This document shows, one piece after another, positions 25,895-35,504 of a DNA stretch of 64,000 nucleotides; positions within the stretch are counted from its first letter, which is position 1, and each line of letters begins with the position of its first letter. Both the position numbers and the translations under genes were made by a program. Location: contig NZ_PYOD01000022.1 in the NCBI RefSeq assembly GCF_003026285.1, positions 1 through 64,000 on the forward strand. Reading direction: 5' to 3'. The stretch is from Photobacterium profundum (GTDB lineage Bacteria; Pseudomonadota; Gammaproteobacteria; Enterobacterales; Vibrionaceae). The notes beneath the pieces were generated by a model that ran no database searches, was not told the origin of the DNA, and saw only the letters and a program-made list of their open reading frames with translations.

Positions 25895-27736
25895 ATGCCT
25901 AAGTATCGTTCAGCCACCACCACCCACGGTCGTAATATGGCCGGAGCCCGCGCATTATGGCGTGCGACTGGCGTTAAAGATGAAGATTTCGGTAAACCGA
26001 TCATTGCCGTCGTTAACTCTTTTACGCAATTTGTACCTGGTCATGTTCACCTAAAAGACATGGGGCAGCTAGTAGCAGGGGAAATAGAAAAAGCGGGCGG
26101 TATTGCCAAGGAATTTAATACTATTGCCGTTGATGATGGTATCGCAATGGGCCATGGCGGCATGCTGTATTCGCTTCCGTCACGAGAGCTCATTGCTGAC
26201 TCAGTGGAATACATGGTTAATGCACACTGTGCCGATGCAATGGTATGCATCTCTAACTGTGACAAAATCACCCCTGGCATGCTAATGGCTTCACTGCGAC
26301 TCAATATTCCTGTGATCTTTGTTTCTGGTGGACCGATGGAAGCCGGTAAAACAAAACTGTCTGATCAGATCCTAAAGCTGGATCTTGTTGATGCCATGAT
26401 TCAAGGCGCAGATCCTACGGTGTCTGACGAACAAAGCGAACAAATAGAGCGATCTGCTTGTCCTACGTGTGGTTCATGTTCAGGAATGTTCACCGCGAAC
26501 TCAATGAACTGCCTAACAGAAGCATTAGGATTAAGCCAACCTGGTAATGGTTCAATGCTGGCGACTCACGCCGACCGCGAACAACTATTTATCAATGCGG
26601 GTAAGCGTATTGTTGATCTGACTAAACGTTATTACCTTAACGATGATGACACCGCATTACCGCGTAATATTGCCAATAAAAAAGCCTTTGAAAATGCAAT
26701 GGCGCTCGATATCGCAATGGGTGGCTCAACCAATACCGTATTGCACCTATTAGCCGCAGCAAAAGAAGGTGACATTGATTTTGATATGGACGACATCGAT
26801 CGTATGTCTCGTCTTATACCGCACCTTTGTAAAGTGGCTCCCTCAACACCGAAATACCACATGGAAGATGTACACCGTGCTGGTGGTGTTTACAGTATTT
26901 TAGGTGAGCTCAATCGCGCTGGCCTGCTACACAACGATACCCATAATATACTTGGTCAAACCTTTGCTGAATCACTGGCTGAATACGATATAGCAGTAAC
27001 TGAATCACAAGCGGTGAAAGATTTCTTCCGTGCTGGCCCTGCTGGTATTCGCACCACCAAAGCCTTCTCGCAAAGCTGTCGTTGGGATACCTTAGATGAC
27101 GATCGCACCAATGGCTGTATTCGCAGTAAAGAAAATGCATTTAGCCAAGATGGCGGGCTCGCAGTCCTTTCTGGCAACATCGCACTCAAAGGCTGTATTG
27201 TTAAAACCGCAGGCGTTGATGAAAACAGCTTAACCTTTAGCGGACCAGCCGTGGTTTTCGAAAGCCAAGATACTGCTGTTGAAGGTATTCTTGGTGGTAA
27301 AGTGAAATCAGGCGATGTGGTTGTTATTCGTTACGAAGGTCCTAAGGGGGGGCCGGGAATGCAAGAAATGCTTTACCCAACCACTTACCTTAAATCAATT
27401 GGTTTAGGCAAAGAATGTGCCTTAATTACTGATGGTCGCTTCTCTGGCGGCACAAGCGGCTTATCTATTGGTCATGTTTCACCTGAAGCAGCTGCTGGCG
27501 GTACGATTGGTCTCGTGAACGATGGCGATATCATTAATATCGATATTCCTAACCGCAGTATTGAATTACAAGTTGATGACACAGAGCTTACCCAACGTCG
27601 TGCACTGGCAGATCAGCAAGGTTGGAAGCCTGTTAACCGTCAACGTGAAGTATCTTATGCATTACGTGCGTACGCATTACTTGCCACCAGTGCCGATCAA
27701 GGCGCTATCCGTGACAAATCTAAACTCGAAGGATAA
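25895..27736 (+). CDS. ilvD: Dihydroxy-acid dehydratase
   Basis: IlvD dehydrates 2,3-dihydroxy-3-methyl acids to 2-oxo acids, the third common step of isoleucine and valine synthesis, using an iron-sulfur cluster. Cluster-ligand segments are CISNCDKITPGM and CPTCGSCSGMFTANSMNCL. GRFSGGTSGLSIGHVSPEAA near the C terminus is the family signature. The frame opens at 25838, but the ATG at 25895 starts PKYRSATTTHGRNMAGARA, as in E. coli, and gives 613 residues. ilvA follows after two bases. Confidence 0.97.
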   Translation: MPKYRSATTTHGRNMAGARALWRATGVKDEDFGKPIIAVVNSFTQFVPGHVHLKDMGQLVAGEIEKAGGIAKEFNTIAVDDGIAMGHGGMLYSLPSRELIADSVEYMVNAHCADAMVCISNCDKITPGMLMASLRLNIPVIFVSGGPMEAGKTKLSDQILKLDLVDAMIQGADPTVSDEQSEQIERSACPTCGSCSGMFTANSMNCLTEALGLSQPGNGSMLATHADREQLFINAGKRIVDLTKRYYLNDDDTALPRNIANKKAFENAMALDIAMGGSTNTVLHLLAAAKEGDIDFDMDDIDRMSRLIPHLCKVAPSTPKYHMEDVHRAGGVYSILGELNRAGLLHNDTHNILGQTFAESLAEYDIAVTESQAVKDFFRAGPAGIRTTKAFSQSCRWDTLDDDRTNGCIRSKENAFSQDGGLAVLSGNIALKGCIVKTAGVDENSLTFSGPAVVFESQDTAVEGILGGKVKSGDVVVIRYEGPKGGPGMQEMLYPTTYLKSIGLGKECALITDGRFSGGTSGLSIGHVSPEAAAGGTIGLVNDGDIINIDIPNRSIELQVDDTELTQRRALADQQGWKPVNRQREVSYALRAYALLATSADQGAIRDKSKLEG

Positions 27737-27738
27737 TA

Positions 27739-29295
27739 ATGATGAGCGAAGTAACACAGGCCAAGGATGTAGAGCTATTAAGCGGAGCCGATTACCTTCG
27801 CAATATTCTTCGCGCACCCATCTATGAAGTGGCACAAGTTACGCCTCTCCAAGATATGGATCGATTGTCAGCAAGGATCGGCAATCGCATCCAGTTAAAA
27901 CGAGAAGATCGCCAGCCAGTTCACTCGTTTAAACTGCGTGGTGCTTACAATATGATGTCTCAGCTAACTCCTGAGCAACGTAAAGCGGGGGCTATTGCAG
28001 CCTCTGCGGGCAATCATGCCCAAGGATTAGCATTATCCGGTCATAAGCTTGATGTCAGTGCTACCATCGTCATGCCACTGACTACACCAGCGATTAAAGT
28101 CGATGCGGTAAGAAGCTTTGGTGGCAAAGTGGTTTTGCATGGTAATAATTTTGATGAAGCCAAAGCCCACGCTGAAGAATTAGCACAACAATATGGTTAT
28201 ACCTTCATCCCACCTTTTGATCACCCATCTGTGATTGCAGGGCAGGGCACCATTGGCATGGAGCTACTCCAACAAAATGGGCATCTTGATTATGTGTTTG
28301 TCCCTGTTGGGGGCGGCGGTTTAGCAGCTGGAATATCGGTATTACTTAAACAGTTAATGCCGAACATTAAAATCATCGGTGTGGAAGCTGAAGATTCAGC
28401 CTGCTTGAAAGCCGCGCTTGATGCGGGCTGTCCGGTTACACTCGACCAAGTTGGCATGTTTGCTGACGGTGTCGCTGTAAAACGCATTGGTGAAGAAACA
28501 TTCCGCTTATGCCAACAGTACCTCGATGAGGTTATTACCGTTAGCAGCGATGAAATTTGCTCTGCCGTTAAAGATATTTTTGAAGATACCCGAGCCATTG
28601 CTGAACCATCTGGAGCACTCTCTTTAGCGGGACTCAAAAAATATGTTGAGGTACACCAGCTACAAAATAAGCAGCTAGCATCCATTTTATCGGGAGCTAA
28701 CCTCAACTTTCATGGTCTACGCTATGTGTCAGAACGTTGTGAATTAGGTGAGAAACGAGAAGGCCTCTTAGCAGTAACAGTGCCTGAACGTCCAGGGGCT
28801 TTTCTTGATTTTTGCCATATATTAGGTGGCCGAGCAGTTACTGAGTTTAACTACCGCTACAATGACGATGCACTGGCTAATGTATTTGTGGGTGTGCGCT
28901 TAATGCAAGGGCAAGAAGAGTTGGATGGCATCATTCACGACCTTCGAAAAGGGGGCTACCCCGTTGTCGATTTATCAGATGATGAAATGGCAAAAGTTCA
29001 CGTGCGCTATATGATTGGTGGGCGTCCATCAAAGCCACTAAAAGAACGTTTATATAGCTTTGAATTTCCAGAGTACCCTGGCGCACTATTAAAGTTTCTT
29101 AAGACGTTAGGAACACATTGGAATATCAGTCTATTTAATTACCGTAACCATGGTGCTGATTATGGTCGAGTATTATGTGGCTTTGAGCTGGAAGATAAAG
29201 ATCTCCTGTCTTTTACTAGCCACCTACGTGAATTAGGCTACCAATGGAAAGATGAAACTGAAAACCCAGCGTATAAGTTTTTTCTTGCCCAATAG
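27739..29295 (+). CDS. ilvA: Threonine dehydratase (biosynthetic)
   Basis: IlvA deaminates threonine to 2-oxobutyrate, the committed step to isoleucine. The PLP-binding lysine is in PVHSFKLRGAYNM (near residue 60), with the SAGNHAQG loop and the glycine-rich PVGGGGLAAGIS phosphate clamp. The C-terminal 190 residues contain two ACT-like regulatory repeats (ERPGAFLDFCHILG and EYPGALLKFLKTLG) that bind isoleucine and valine in the family. At 518 residues it is full length and last in the operon. Confidence 0.97.
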   Translation: MMSEVTQAKDVELLSGADYLRNILRAPIYEVAQVTPLQDMDRLSARIGNRIQLKREDRQPVHSFKLRGAYNMMSQLTPEQRKAGAIAASAGNHAQGLALSGHKLDVSATIVMPLTTPAIKVDAVRSFGGKVVLHGNNFDEAKAHAEELAQQYGYTFIPPFDHPSVIAGQGTIGMELLQQNGHLDYVFVPVGGGGLAAGISVLLKQLMPNIKIIGVEAEDSACLKAALDAGCPVTLDQVGMFADGVAVKRIGEETFRLCQQYLDEVITVSSDEICSAVKDIFEDTRAIAEPSGALSLAGLKKYVEVHQLQNKQLASILSGANLNFHGLRYVSERCELGEKREGLLAVTVPERPGAFLDFCHILGGRAVTEFNYRYNDDALANVFVGVRLMQGQEELDGIIHDLRKGGYPVVDLSDDEMAKVHVRYMIGGRPSKPLKERLYSFEFPEYPGALLKFLKTLGTHWNISLFNYRNHGADYGRVLCGFELEDKDLLSFTSHLRELGYQWKDETENPAYKFFLAQ

Positions 29296-29317
29296 CGACA
29301 TGAATAATGAGCAAACA

Positions 29318-29347
29318 AAAAAGCAGCCCATTGGCTGCTTTTTTTAT
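29318..29347. terminator. Rho-independent terminator after ilvA
   Basis: AAAGCAGCC (29320-29328) pairs with GGCTGCTTT (29333-29341), with T or A runs on both sides. It can serve both ilvA and the convergent XRE gene. Confidence 0.85.
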
Positions 29348-29724
29348 TTTCGTTTTACTGAGGCAACATAATCAATCCAGCAAGAAACAAAGCTCAGATT
29401 ATGTTCAATTAACTTCGAGCGCATCGAACGAGGCACTTGTGCAAATAGATCGAGTAACACTTGAATGTCATTTTTATCTTCAGATGATATTGGTCCCTCA
29501 TCTTCATAGATAAACCAAATTAGTGGTCGTCCTGTTATATCGGCAATACTTACCAATGTTGATATTCTAGGCTCTGTTTTCCCTGATTCAAGATCGAGAT
29601 ACGTCTGACGAGCCAACCCTAATGCCTTTGCCATCGCAACTTGGGTAATGTCTTTTCGCTCTCTCGCTTCTCGAATTTTAGTCGCTGTCCGTAATTTTAC
29701 GTTTTCCACCCAAGTATCATCCAT
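29344..29724 (-). CDS. XRE-family transcriptional regulator (tandem copy 1)
   Basis: The 126-residue protein has an N-terminal helix-turn-helix of the XRE/Cro type at about residues 14-70 (KIREARERKDITQVAMAKAL, then LARQTYLDLESGKTEP). A distinctive C-terminal helical region includes RPLIWFIYEDEG and DIQVLLDLFAQVP. It is a paralogue of the next gene: the recognition segment ARQTYLDLE-GKTEP is nearly identical, and both end in a basic KRK. Targets are unknown. The start has only a weak ribosome site. It converges on ilvA. Confidence 0.85.
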   Translation of the reverse strand: MDDTWVENVKLRTATKIREARERKDITQVAMAKALGLARQTYLDLESGKTEPRISTLVSIADITGRPLIWFIYEDEGPISSEDKNDIQVLLDLFAQVPRSMRSKLIEHNLSFVSCWIDYVASVKRK

Positions 29725-29954
29725 TAAACATTACAACAGGCCGTTCAAATAGCGCCATAAATCAGCCGACCGTTGCATTATTGACTTACATATTAGACCA
29801 GTATGACGTTGATAGAATTATCATCACCCTATGTGCAGTTAATATGTGAGTTCGACCCGCGCATGCCTACCTAGGTGTACATTTAAAGCAAATAAAAGCC
29901 TACAATAACATGCAATATAGATGCTTGTTCAATCGTTAGCTGTATAAAAATAGA

Positions 29955-30332
29955 CTACTTACGTTTGTGGGTTAGTGCCTTGGTATATTCCGCCATAAAG
30001 CCAGCTAAATTAATGCTCTGCTGCAAAATAATGTTACGAGCAGAATGAGGTAATCGGCTAAAATATTGCAACAAACGATCAATCTCTTCTTTATATTCAC
30101 TTTCTAAAATTTCAATGCCTTCATCCCCGTAAACAAACCAGGTTAACGGACGCTCGGTTATTTCAGAAATTTCTGATAGTAAACGTACTTTTGGTTCCGT
30201 TTTACCGGTTTCGAGATCAAGGTAAGTCTGACGAGCAACCTGTAATTGTTGAGCCATATGAACTTGTGTTAATCCTTTCCACTCTCGTGCTTCTTTTATA
30301 CGCGCAGCGATCTTGGCTTTAGAATCTGTCAT
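29955..30332 (-). CDS. XRE-family transcriptional regulator (tandem copy 2)
   Basis: The 125-residue protein has an XRE helix-turn-helix (IKEAREWKGLTQVHMAQQLQ, then VARQTYLDLETGKTEP). Its C-terminal half, RPLTWFVYGDEG and EIDRLLQYFSRLPHSAR, mirrors the neighbouring paralogue. The frame opens at 30404, but the ATG at 30332 is preceded by GGAGGTTAG at good spacing and places the helix-turn-helix at the N terminus. A 230-base gap separates it from copy 1, so each may have its own promoter. Function is unknown. Confidence 0.86.
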   Translation of the reverse strand: MTDSKAKIAARIKEAREWKGLTQVHMAQQLQVARQTYLDLETGKTEPKVRLLSEISEITERPLTWFVYGDEGIEILESEYKEEIDRLLQYFSRLPHSARNIILQQSINLAGFMAEYTKALTHKRK

Positions 30333-30640
30333 GCCTAACCTCCAATACAAAAATAAATGAAGAATGCCTAGCAACCATGACAACACTTGCATGTAGTAAG
30401 CCAACTTGCAGATTGATTTACCAACCTAACAAATCAAAGACTTAATTAAAAAATCAGCAACTTATTCTTATATTGGATTGCAGAAAGTAAAAATACATTA
30501 TGGTATTTTCATTTCGCAATAAATGCGTCACTGATGTATTAGAGAATAGACCCAGCATATTTATACGGGCTTAGAAACGACAAAAGGCGCCATAATTGGC
30601 GCCTTTTTCTCAATAGTGAAACACTTATTGATAAGTGCTT
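30333..30640. other. Intergenic region between the XRE gene and glmS
   Basis: The only clear element in these 308 bases is the glmS terminator near 30582-30607. The remainder is AT-rich and must hold the promoter of the second XRE gene, but I could not place it with confidence. Confidence 0.5.
30582..30607 (-). terminator. Rho-independent terminator after glmS
   Basis: AAAAGGCGCC (30582-30591) is complementary to GGCGCCTTTT (30598-30607). Read on the minus strand, the GC-rich stem ends in a short T run after glmS. Confidence 0.82.
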
Positions 30641-32476
30641 TTACTCAACAGTAACCGCTTTCGCTAAGTTGCGAGGCTGATCAACATCAGTGCCTTTAAT
30701 CAATGCTACGTGGTAAGACAATAGCTGCATTGGTATCGTGTAAAAAATCGGTGCGATGAATTCATCCACTTTTGGCATAGTGATAATTTTCATGCCTTCA
30801 CACTCTTCAAAACCAGCGTCACTATCAGCAAACACGTACAGCAACCCGCCACGCGCACGCACTTCTTCAATATTTGATTTAAGCTTTTCTAATAAATCAT
30901 TGGTCGGTGCAACTACAATCACAGGCATATCAGCATCAATCAGTGCTAAAGGACCATGTTTAAGCTCACCCGCAGCATACGCTTCAGCATGAATATAAGA
31001 GATCTCTTTTAATTTCAAAGAACCTTCCATTGCGATCGGGTAAAACTCGCCACGACCTAAAAATAAAGCATGGTGCTTATCGGCAAAATCTTCTGCAAGT
31101 TGTTCAATCGGCTTATCAAACGCCAATGCCTTTTCAATTTGAGCAGGTAACTGATGAAGAGAAGTAACGATCTCTTTTTCTTTTTTCGGATCAATGACAC
31201 CTTTCTGTTTACCCAGCGCCGTTACGAACATCAACATTGTTGCTAGCTGGGTGGTAAAGGCTTTGGTTGATGCCACACCAATCTCAGTACCGGCACGTGT
31301 CATAAATGCCAGATCAGATTCACGTACTAACGACGAGCCTGCGACGTTACAAATTGTCATTGCTGACATGTAACCTTTCTCTTTCGCCAAACGTAATGCC
31401 GCTAACGTATCTGCAGTTTCACCAGATTGCGATAAGGTGATCAGTAAACTATTTGGGCGAGTTACAAATTTGCGGTAACGGAACTCAGAGGCAATCTCTA
31501 CGTCACAACTAACACCGGCTAATGCTTCAAACCAGTAACGTGCAGTCATACCCGCATTATATGAGGTCCCACACGCCACAATTTGTACGTGTTCTACGTT
31601 ACGTAAAATATCAGCAGCACCAGCACCAATACTTTCAACAATTACCGTGTCATTGCTGATACGACCTTCCATGGTGTTAATCAATGCGCTTGGCTGTTGG
31701 TAGATCTCTTTTTGCATAAAGTGACGGTATTGACCTTTATCTGCCGCATCTTGCTGCAAATTAGACTCATGTACTTCACGTGCAACAGGCTCACCATTTA
31801 GGTCAAATATATTCACTTCACGGCGTGTAATCTCAGCTACATCACCTTCTTCAAGGAACATAAAGCGGCGGGTCACATTTAATAAGGCTAATTGATCAGA
31901 CGCTAAGAAGTTTTCACCAATACCTAGACCAATAACCAATGGGCTGCCAGAACGAGCCACAACTAAACGTTCAGGATCACGACGGTCCATCACTACGGTA
32001 CCGTATGCGCCTTCTAATTGAGCTGCAGTTTTCTGTACCGCTTCTAGCAATGTTTTAGCACTGCGTAATTCCCACTCAACAAGGTGAGCAATCACTTCAG
32101 TATCGGTTTGAGATGCAAAAGAATAACCACGCTCAGTAAGTAATGAACGTAATTCTTCGTGGTTTTCGATAATTCCATTATGCACCAGCGCAATATTTTC
32201 GCCAGATACGTGTGGGTGAGCATTCGCTTCTGACGGTTCGCCATGTGTAGCCCAACGAGTGTGAGCAATACCTGTACCACCAGTAATTGGATTACTGTCA
32301 ACAGCATCTGCCAGTTCTTTTACTTTGCCTAAGCGACGAACACGTTGCAAATTGCACTCTGTATCCAGAATAGCAACACCAGCTGAATCATAACCACGGT
32401 ATTCAAGACGACGTAAACCTTCAACTAAAATTTCAGCCACATCACGTTGTGCTACTGCACCAACAATCCCACACAT
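30641..32476 (-). CDS. glmS: Glutamine-fructose-6-phosphate aminotransferase
   Basis: GlmS makes glucosamine-6-phosphate from fructose-6-phosphate and glutamine, the entry step to amino sugars for peptidoglycan and LPS. The N-terminal glutaminase domain begins MCGIVGAVAQRDV with the Cys2 nucleophile, followed by RRLEYRGYDSAGVA and TRWATHGEPSEANAHPH. Two SIS sugar-isomerase domains follow (IVACGTSYNAGMTARYW and ALFLGRGEFYPIAMEG). It ends DQPRNLAKAVTVE with the usual C terminus, 611 residues in all. It follows the DeoR gene after 18 bases. Confidence 0.98.
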   Translation of the reverse strand: MCGIVGAVAQRDVAEILVEGLRRLEYRGYDSAGVAILDTECNLQRVRRLGKVKELADAVDSNPITGGTGIAHTRWATHGEPSEANAHPHVSGENIALVHNGIIENHEELRSLLTERGYSFASQTDTEVIAHLVEWELRSAKTLLEAVQKTAAQLEGAYGTVVMDRRDPERLVVARSGSPLVIGLGIGENFLASDQLALLNVTRRFMFLEEGDVAEITRREVNIFDLNGEPVAREVHESNLQQDAADKGQYRHFMQKEIYQQPSALINTMEGRISNDTVIVESIGAGAADILRNVEHVQIVACGTSYNAGMTARYWFEALAGVSCDVEIASEFRYRKFVTRPNSLLITLSQSGETADTLAALRLAKEKGYMSAMTICNVAGSSLVRESDLAFMTRAGTEIGVASTKAFTTQLATMLMFVTALGKQKGVIDPKKEKEIVTSLHQLPAQIEKALAFDKPIEQLAEDFADKHHALFLGRGEFYPIAMEGSLKLKEISYIHAEAYAAGELKHGPLALIDADMPVIVVAPTNDLLEKLKSNIEEVRARGGLLYVFADSDAGFEECEGMKIITMPKVDEFIAPIFYTIPMQLLSYHVALIKGTDVDQPRNLAKAVTVE

Positions 32477-32494
32477 ATCTTTATCTCCTAAATT

Positions 32495-33265
32495 TTATTC
32501 AACTGAGGCACAGATAACCTGTACCCCTTGATGTTCTATTTGTTCTTTCGCTTCAGCGCTTAAACCATCATCAGTCACCAGCGTACTGATATTGCTCCAC
32601 GGCAATTCCATGTTGGGAATTTTTCGACCAATTTTGTCAGATTCAACCATTACGACAACTTCACGGGAAACGTCGGCCATGACTCGGCTCAAGCCAATCA
32701 ATTCATTAAACGTTGTAGTACCACGAGCAATATCAATGCCATCAGCACCAATAAACAACTGATCAAAATCGTATGACCGCAATACTGATTCCGCCACTTG
32801 ACCTTGAAAAGCTTCTGAATGGGGATCCCACGTGCCTCCCGTCATCAGCAATGTAGGTTCGTTTTCAAGCTCATTTAAGGCATTCGCCACATTCAACGAA
32901 TTCGTCATTACAATTAAACCTTGTTTGCTGCCTAATAAACTAATGAGCGAGGCGGTAGTACTACCACTGTCGATGATGATGCGATTATGGTCTCGAATAC
33001 GTAAAGCGGCCGCTTTAGCAATGGCTAACTTACGAATCGAAACATTGTCTTCAACACTGGCAGAAACTATTTCTGAAGGCATCGCAATAGCACCACCATA
33101 GCGGCGTAGCAATAAGCCATTAGTTTCTAATGCGGTAAGGTCTTTACGGATGGTAACTTCTGAAGTAGCAAAGAAAGTCGCGAGCTGATCAACGCTAACT
33201 TCACCTTTTTCATTAACTAAGCTCACAATAGTGTGGCGACGTTGCTGAGTGTTTCTTTTAGACAT
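32495..33265 (-). CDS. DeoR/GlpR-family transcriptional regulator upstream of glmS
   Basis: The 256-residue protein has the DeoR winged helix at the N terminus (QRRHTIVSLVNEKGEVSVDQ, then SEVTIRKDLTALETNGLLLRRYGGA). A sugar-phosphate-sensing domain of the phosphosugar isomerase fold follows (IIDSGSTTASLISLL, LLMTGGTWDP, FIGADGID). It lies directly upstream of glmS on the same strand. This placement suggests that it responds to a phosphorylated sugar and controls amino-sugar genes; that is inference. In E. coli the atp-glmUS region lacks this gene. Confidence 0.88.
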   Translation of the reverse strand: MSKRNTQQRRHTIVSLVNEKGEVSVDQLATFFATSEVTIRKDLTALETNGLLLRRYGGAIAMPSEIVSASVEDNVSIRKLAIAKAAALRIRDHNRIIIDSGSTTASLISLLGSKQGLIVMTNSLNVANALNELENEPTLLMTGGTWDPHSEAFQGQVAESVLRSYDFDQLFIGADGIDIARGTTTFNELIGLSRVMADVSREVVVMVESDKIGRKIPNMELPWSNISTLVTDDGLSAEAKEQIEHQGVQVICASVE

Positions 33266-33422
33266 TATGTTTTGATTCGTTAGTATTAGGTTTCGAACTG
33301 AAACTTAATAATAGCAAAACAAAACAAATAAGATCAATACGAAGAAGGAATATTGCCGTATTTATTAAATCAGAAGAGACTGCTTTGTGGCTACTATCAC
33401 GAAACACGGGGAGCAACAGACG

Positions 33423-33453
33423 AAAAAAAGGCAGATAGAAATCTGCCTTTTTT
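33423..33453. terminator. Rho-independent terminator after glmU
   Basis: AAAAGGCAGAT (33426-33436) pairs with ATCTGCCTTTT (33441-33451) around AGAA. T runs on both strands make it a strong terminator for glmU on the minus strand. Confidence 0.85.
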
Positions 33454-33477
33454 CATTGTAACGATACAGTGACTATA

Positions 33478-34839
33478 TTATTTTTGCTTTACTGGGCGTT
33501 TCCAACCTTTAATAGTACGGGCTGGAGCGCGAGTAATGACTAACTCACCTTCGCCAATATCACGGTTAATCGTTGCACCAGCCCCAATAGTAGCTCCTTT
33601 GGCAATTTTAACAGGAGCGATTAATTGGGTATCAGAGCCAACAAAGACATCATCGCCAATTTCAGTCTTAAACTTATTCACACCATCATAATTACAGGTA
33701 ATGGTACCAGCGCCGATATTGACTCGATCACCGATATCAGCATCACCTAAATACGTAAGATGGTTTGCTTTAGAGCCACGCCCAAGACGTGATTTCTTCA
33801 TTTCAACGAAGTTACCCACGTGAGAGTCACCCACCAGCTCGGCACCAGGACGCAAGCGAGTAAATGGACCCACGGTACAATCTTCACCGACAGTCGCACC
33901 TTCAATCACGCTGTAAGGTCGAATAACACTGTTATCATCAATCTCACAGTCTTTTAGCACACAGCCCGCACCAATAAGTACATTGTTACCGATTGAAACG
34001 TTACCTTCGATGATCACGTTAACGTCAATTTCAACATCCGTACCACATTGCAACTTACCACGAAGATCAAAACGTGACGGATCACGTAGCATTACGCCTT
34101 GCTCTAATAGACGTTCAGCTTGCATAGCTTGATATGCGCGCTCTAGTCGGGCCAGTTGAATCCGGTTATTAACACCTTCAACTTCAATTGGATTCACAGG
34201 ATGGACAGCTTCAACAGCACGGCCTTCATCATGCGCTATCGCAATAATGTCAGTTAAGTAATACTCACCTTGTGAGTTTTCATTTTTCAGCTGACCTAAC
34301 CAACGCTTCAGGTCGCCACCATTTGCGACCATCACACCGGTATTAATTTCTTTGATCAACTTTTGCTCTTCACTTGCATCTTTTTGTTCAACAATCGCCA
34401 CAACCGGACCATTTCGACGAACAATACGACCATAACCTGTCGGGTTATCAAGAACGACAGTCAGCAGCGCAATACCGCCGTCAGGCTGAGCATCGAGTAA
34501 GTTAGTTAATGTATCACCGCTAATCAAGGGTACATCACCGTATAGGATCAGTACTTTTTCATTATCAGCTAAACCAGAAGAAGCTTGATTAACCGCGTGA
34601 CCAGTACCGAGTTGCTCTGCTTGCAGTACCCAGCTTACTGGCTCATCAGCGAGCACTTGCTGCATCATATCGCCACCATGGCCATACACTAAATGAATAT
34701 GACTGGCACCAAGATCACTACAAGTATCAATGACGTGCTTTGCCATAGGCTTACCAGCAAGCGTGTGAAGTACTTTAGGCAGGTTTGAATACATGCGGGT
34801 GCCTTTTCCCGCAGCTAGAATCACAGCGCTAAAGCTCAT
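33478..34839 (-). CDS. glmU: Bifunctional UDP-GlcNAc pyrophosphorylase / glucosamine-1-P acetyltransferase
   Basis: GlmU acetylates glucosamine-1-phosphate and then couples it to UTP, giving UDP-GlcNAc for the cell envelope. The N-terminal nucleotidyltransferase domain starts with VILAAGKGTRMYSNLPKVLH. It is followed from about residue 250 by a left-handed beta-helix of hexapeptide repeats carrying the acetyltransferase site (EMKKSRLGRGSKANHLTYLG). The length is 453 residues. It lies between atpC and glmS, as in E. coli (atpC-glmU-glmS), with the deoR gene inserted. Confidence 0.97.
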   Translation of the reverse strand: MSFSAVILAAGKGTRMYSNLPKVLHTLAGKPMAKHVIDTCSDLGASHIHLVYGHGGDMMQQVLADEPVSWVLQAEQLGTGHAVNQASSGLADNEKVLILYGDVPLISGDTLTNLLDAQPDGGIALLTVVLDNPTGYGRIVRRNGPVVAIVEQKDASEEQKLIKEINTGVMVANGGDLKRWLGQLKNENSQGEYYLTDIIAIAHDEGRAVEAVHPVNPIEVEGVNNRIQLARLERAYQAMQAERLLEQGVMLRDPSRFDLRGKLQCGTDVEIDVNVIIEGNVSIGNNVLIGAGCVLKDCEIDDNSVIRPYSVIEGATVGEDCTVGPFTRLRPGAELVGDSHVGNFVEMKKSRLGRGSKANHLTYLGDADIGDRVNIGAGTITCNYDGVNKFKTEIGDDVFVGSDTQLIAPVKIAKGATIGAGATINRDIGEGELVITRAPARTIKGWKRPVKQK

Positions 34840-35021
34840 GATAGTTATCCTTTTTGATGCATATATGAAATCGAAACTGCAAGCATTGTAGCGCTCTAAT
34901 TAATGAGATTTAAGAGTAATCTCTTAATTTTCTCTAAGTATTAACGGTATTTTGACGCATATAACACCTCATAAGCTCAAAGAATTGGTCTAAAAATACC
35001 TGTGAGATAAATATTAGATAT

Positions 35022-35052
35022 AAAAAAAGCGACCCTAAGGTCGCTTTTTTTG
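35022..35052 (-). terminator. Rho-independent terminator of the atp operon
   Basis: AAAAAAGCGACC and GGTCGCTTTTTT (within 35022-35051) form a long stem around CTAA, followed by Ts on the minus strand just after atpC. Confidence 0.88.
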
Positions 35053-35064
35053 CCATGCGTTGAA

Positions 35065-35487
35065 TTAACGCATTTTCTTCGTCAGCTCGATTACTCGTAG
35101 CTGAGCGATTGCTTTAGCCAGATCACTGGCCGCTTGAGCAAAGTCGATATCACCATGCTGATTGTGGATTCGCTCCTCAGCTTGGCGTTTCGCTTCTTCA
35201 GCCTTAGCAGCATCCAAATCTTCACCACGAATAGCGGTGTCAGCAAGTACAGTTACTGTACTTGGCTGAACTTCAAGCATACCACCAGAAAGATAAATAA
35301 CTTCTTCCTCGTCATTCTGCTTGGTGATTCGAACCATACCCGGCGTGATAGCGGTCAGCAGCGGTGTGTGTCCTGCGTGTATACCCAGTTCACCTTCGCT
35401 ACCGGTCACCTGAACATTTTGAGCTCGACCAGAGAATAATTTTTTCTCTGCGCTTACAACGTCAAGGTGGAAGGTTATCGCTGCCAT
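35065..35487 (-). CDS. atpC: ATP synthase epsilon chain
   Basis: The epsilon subunit is part of the F1 central stalk and inhibits ATP hydrolysis. The N-terminal beta-sandwich shows TFHLDVVSAEKKLFSG, GSEGELGIHAGHTPLLTAI and YLSGGMLEVQPSTVTVLAD. Two C-terminal helices follow, ending in VIELTKKMR. The 140 residues are of normal length. It is the last gene of the atp operon, 17 bases after atpD and directly before the terminator. Confidence 0.97.
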   Translation of the reverse strand: MAAITFHLDVVSAEKKLFSGRAQNVQVTGSEGELGIHAGHTPLLTAITPGMVRITKQNDEEEVIYLSGGMLEVQPSTVTVLADTAIRGEDLDAAKAEEAKRQAEERIHNQHGDIDFAQAASDLAKAIAQLRVIELTKKMR

Positions 35488-35504
35488 GTCGCCTCCTACT
35501 CAGC

